DNA of 64,000 nucleotides from Meandrina meandrites (Eukaryota; Cnidaria; Anthozoa; Scleractinia; Meandrinidae): assembly GCA_963693305.1 (NCBI GenBank), contig OY855904.1, positions 43,945,304 to 44,009,303 of the forward strand, read 5' to 3'. This document shows positions 60,492 through 64,000 of the stretch, piece after piece (the first letter of the stretch is position 1; every line of letters starts with the position of its first letter). A model generated the notes under the pieces. That model did not search any database. It was not told the origin of the DNA and was given only the letters and a program-made list of their open reading frames with translations. The translations under genes were made by a program, and so were the position numbers.

Positions 60492-62240
60492 TATTTGTTC
60501 AGTCGATAAAACGAGTGTATAGGCATGCACTGAGGTTCAGTTTGAAAGCCGGGCTGTGCGATTAGCTAGCGGTATTCAATTTTCCTTGATTATTTATTCA
60601 ACAATGGCCCGGTCAGGCCACAAGCTCGGCAAATGTCTAATATTTATTGTGAAAGGTCGCTAAGGTTGTCACATGAAAATTAGACAAGAGCAAGCACCTG
60701 CTGTTTCACCAGTAACCCCTTTTAGAGTTAAGAAACTTAATGAATGGGTTTGCTTGCCTTGAAGTTAGAGCACCAGAAAAGGGCAATTTCGATGTGTATC
60801 ATGTTCTTATTAAGAAACAAAACTTTGATTTCAAAAGATGTCAATATCAAACAGACATTCCTTTCTTGTTTTTAATCTTCCTTTTCAAGCGGAGAGTTGT
60901 TCTTGACGTAGACTAAATACAACCTTGTTTACAATGCTAATTTGGGTTTTCGGGTTTCCTGACCTTTTAAATATTTTATCACTGCACTGGAACGCAGAGA
61001 AAAGACGCTACAAAGCGTAGTGACTTTCAGCCAGAGTGATTAATGATTAAGTCGAGTTGTGGAAACTACGAGAAGGAGTAAAATGATTTCATTTCTTTAT
61101 AGGGGTCAAATATGCGATCCAGAAAGGCACATTCGCTTTACAGTTAACGCTAGAAGAGTGAAGGAAGTAAAGGTCTACATCTGATGATAGAATTATATGA
61201 AGTCTTTACAGATAGCCAGAGCGACCTTTGTGACTAGGGGCGGAAATGTGTCAAATATTTATTTGTCATTTCTCATAGTTCTTAGTTCTGAGGCTTTCAC
61301 AGTTCGAGGAACTTAAACAATAGAAGTTATTACGAGGATCATGAAGAAGATCTTAAATTACAACGAAATACGGAACAATTTTTAGGCATTTCTCTTAAGC
61401 AGTGAATTCAGAGAATGCTTTTGTAAATCTAGCATTAGTGTCAGCGGTGAAATGGGTTTGGAATACTGACTGGAGAAAAAATGTATAGTGGCGAAAGTGT
61501 TTTAATATATTTTTTTTAATTGCAAAGGCGGTTCAGTGCTTTACGCTCGAGTTCTTATTTCCAGAACACCGAACTTAATCCTTTCATTAGTCCAAGGAAA
61601 GATATCTCACCTCATACCTTGTAATTCGTACAAATAACGTACGCAGTGACCAGGGAAGGGATGGGGAACGCTTATTTGAAAGGGTCGTGAATGTTCGTCC
61701 GAAAATTTAAATTAAATCCCTAAAAGAAGATTAATTTTGAAACAACAGACATACGCTATATGCCGATAACGACGGTTTTATCGAATGCTTTCGTGTATGA
61801 AATTTTTCTTTATTTGGAACCGGTCCGGAGCGGTTCAAAACAGTTCCTTGCAAATAGCAGCCGATCCGATCCTCTTCGGTTCGGAACGGTTCCTCTCCGG
61901 CCCCGTGTCATCAACACAGCATGACATCGTTTTTGTTTCTACTGATAGTGCAGCCCTAAGAGAACTATAAAATATGGGAGAAAACATTGGCGTTCCGTTC
62001 TACACATTCTAAGTGATACCAAAATCCGCAAATCTCATGAACACCTCTAAAAGTGACGACAAGAATCCTCACCCGTTTTACATGGGAGTCCCCCCCGGAT
62101 CAGTCACATGATTTGTACTGTAGGAAAACTACCAAGCGGGCTAGATTTTGTCCTCATAGTTCACTAGTGTTATCGCGCGCAACAGGTAAAGCAGTTCAGT
62201 GTCTGAATTTCGTGAAAGCAAACTCTGGATAGCAACTCCG
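60492..62240. other. Upstream region of the nuclear receptor gene
   Basis: No coding signal. CGGTTC-type words recur at 61820-61890 (GGTTCAAAACAGTTCC, CGGTTCGGAACGGTTCC). The receptor promoter should lie near 60500-60700; I see no clear core element. Confidence 0.4.
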
Positions 62241-62400
62241 TTATTAACCGCGCGGCCATGGGCCGAGCGCGGTTCTTGCTCTGCACGGGATTTAATTAAC
62301 CGCGCGGCCATGGGCCGAGCGCGGTTCGTGCTTTGCACGGGATTTATTATTAACCGCGCGGCCATGGGCCGAGCGCGGTTCTTGTTTTACACGGGATTTA
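62241..62400 (+). repeat. Three tandem copies of a ~53-bp unit with a hairpin
   Basis: TAACCGCGCGGCCATGGGCC starts at about 62245, 62297 and 62351. Each unit contains AACCGCGC and its inverted mate GCGCGGTT, and ends GCACGGGATTTA or similar. Confidence 0.9.
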
Positions 62401-62458
62401 TTTATTTTTTTTGTATTTGTACCCAAACCTCAGCTCAGCCAAATCGTGATCATGACTT

Positions 62459-62590
62459 TTAATCACGCAACCTGTGATGTTTATTCACCAAAAGCTGTTA
62501 AAACATTAATGTACGGAAAATGTTATGGATATTGTTTTCTTTTTTGTGTAGAAAGTATGTTTTCTTTTGGTTTATCGAAGCGTTGAACCC
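62459..62590 (-). repeat. Inverted copy of part of the 680-bp repeat unit
   Basis: AATCACGCAACCTGTGATGT then AAAGCTGTTAAAACATTAAT is the inverted form of text at about 63165-63250 (for example ACATCACAGGTTGCGTGATT). It faces the direct copies to its right. Confidence 0.8.
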
Positions 62591-62612
62591 GAAGCTAAGA
62601 TGAAATACACTA

Positions 62613-64000
62613 AACAAGAAGTTGCTATAGCAACTTAAAACCGCGCTTATATTTTTGGCTAATTAAAAGCTTTCTTTTTCAAAAGTCACGGTTAAATTTA
62701 ATCCGTTTGTATTATGAGTAAAGGACTAGCAAAGTAGTCACGTTAGTCACACAATCCGAGGTTTACGTTGTGCCCGGCTATCTTTAGCTTGGGGTTTTTT
62801 CCCTTCTAATGACGTAGCCCCTGCACGTTCGAGCACGCTCAATTGTTTACTTAAGCAAATATTTCATTTCCTTTCAAATATTTGAACTCACTTAAAGGAA
62901 ATAGCCAAAGAATTCACTTCGATTGCCTAAACCCACAAGAAATACTCGCAGAAGAGGAAACAAATTAAATTAATGACCGTCGCTTCTGCCGACATAAACA
63001 TGCAAATGGCACACAATGTTATTTGTTACGTAACGACGTAACGAAAGTGAAACCTGCAACATCAGCGCATTCCATGGCTGACGTAATAACTTTTTCAGTG
63101 TATTCAACGTTCGCTTTGAATCGAACGCTTCGATAAAACCAAAAGAAAATATACTTTATACACAATAAAGAAAACAATATCCACAACATTTTCCGTACAT
63201 TCATGTTTCAACAGCTTTTGGCGAATAAACATCACAGGTTGCGTGATTCAAAGTTGCGATCGCGATTCGGCCGAGCGGAGGTTTGGGTCTGGTCACCGAC
63301 AAAACAAGAAGTTGCTATAGCAACTTAAAACCGCGCTTATATTTTTGGCTCTCTTTCTCAAAAGTCACGGTTAAATTTAATATGTTTGCATTGTGAGTAA
63401 AGGACTAGTAAAATAGTCACGTTAGTCACACAATCCGAGGTTTACGTTGTCCCCGGCTATCTTTAGCTTGGGGGCTTTTTCCCTTCTAATGACGTAACCC
63501 CTGCACGTTCGGGCACGCTCAATTGTTTACTTAAGCAAATATTTCATTTCCTTTCAAATATTTGAACTCACTTCAAGGAAATAGCCAAAGAATTCACTTC
63601 GATTGCCTAAACCCACAAGAAATACTCGCAGAAGAGGAAACAAATTAAATTAATGACCGTCGCTTCTGCCGACATAAACATGCAAATGAAACACAATGTT
63701 ATTTGTCACGTAACGAAAGTGAAACCTGCAACATCAGCGCATTCCATGGCTGAAGTAATACCTTTTTGAGTGTATTCAACATTCGCTTTGAATCGAATGC
63801 TTCGATAAAACCAAAAGAAAATATACTTTATACACAATAAAGAAAACAATATCCGCAACATTTACATGTACATTCATGTTTCAACAGCTTTTGGCGAATA
63901 AACATCACAGGTTGCGTGATTCAAAGTTCCGATCGCGATTCGGCCGAGAGGAGGTTTGGGTCTGGTCACCGACAAAAAAACAAGAAGTTGCTATAGCAAC
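62613..64000 (+). repeat. Tandem repeat of a ~680-bp unit, running off the window
   Basis: AACAAGAAGTTGCTATAGCAAC starts units at about 62613, 63303 and 63979. Each start holds the perfect 14-bp palindrome GTTGCTATAGCAAC. The two complete units are highly similar, differing by small indels (for example a GACGTAAC segment near 63030 missing in the second). No coding capacity or known RNA seen. Confidence 0.9.

Noticed and set aside
62613..64000. Spliceosomal or other small nuclear RNA repeat
   Set aside because: An ATGCAAAT-like octamer is present, but I see no U1, U2, U4, U5 or U6 core sequence in the unit.

Overview
The window looks like nuclear DNA of a cnidarian, most likely an anthozoan such as a stony coral. 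Basis: animal genes with GT-AG introns (SMC5, a bZIP factor, an NR2-type nuclear receptor, a class C GPCR, an ENDOD1-like nuclease), a low-GC background, many foldback MITEs, LINE tails, and a transposase/OTU/CXC gene of a kind I associate with coral and anemone genomes. The organism call is inference.

Layout. 280-5244 (+): the last eight coding exons of SMC5. 6534-8246 (-): a two-exon bZIP factor, convergent with SMC5, with a CRE and CCAAT boxes upstream. 10992-31318: the centrepiece, a ~20.3 kb segment bounded by inverted repeats. Each end has a ~130 bp outer inverted repeat followed by a ~5 kb array of the same 20-bp minisatellite (about 250 copies left, about 240 right), in opposite orientation on the two sides. 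The ~10 kb between the arrays carries two divergent genes: leftward, a DDE-like transposase followed by an OTU domain and a Cys-rich CXC exon, with three frame breaks and a catalytic Cys-to-Tyr change; rightward, a six-exon gene of unknown function with a basic tail. I read this as a giant DNA transposon, possibly undescribed, in which the autonomous gene has decayed.

31.3-40 kb: repeat-rich, with several foldback MITEs and a two-exon ENDOD1-like nuclease gene (-) whose 3.2 kb intron holds an inverted pair of MITEs. 40.2-44.5 kb: a ~1.58 kb tandem repeat; units carry a signal-peptide exon (-) and a second exon that ranges from decayed to Cys-rich and open, so this looks like a local family of small secreted-protein genes. 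45-48.2 kb: a short tandem duplication, a PIF/Harbinger transposase remnant and a TIR element rich in GCGGTT. 48553-51126 (-): an intronless class C GPCR; a good signal peptide lies just upstream but in a different frame. 51.5-57.2 kb: microsatellites and MITEs, one with a clean 6-bp target duplication. 57858-60491 (-): a complete three-exon NR2/COUP-TF-like receptor. 62.2-64 kb: tandem repeats, including a ~680 bp unit that runs off the end.

Except for the two genes inside the large element, the genes are ordinary single-gene eukaryotic units with no operon logic. The element genes diverge from one ~850 bp central region holding a perfect 25-bp inverted repeat, which would be a natural place for shared control.
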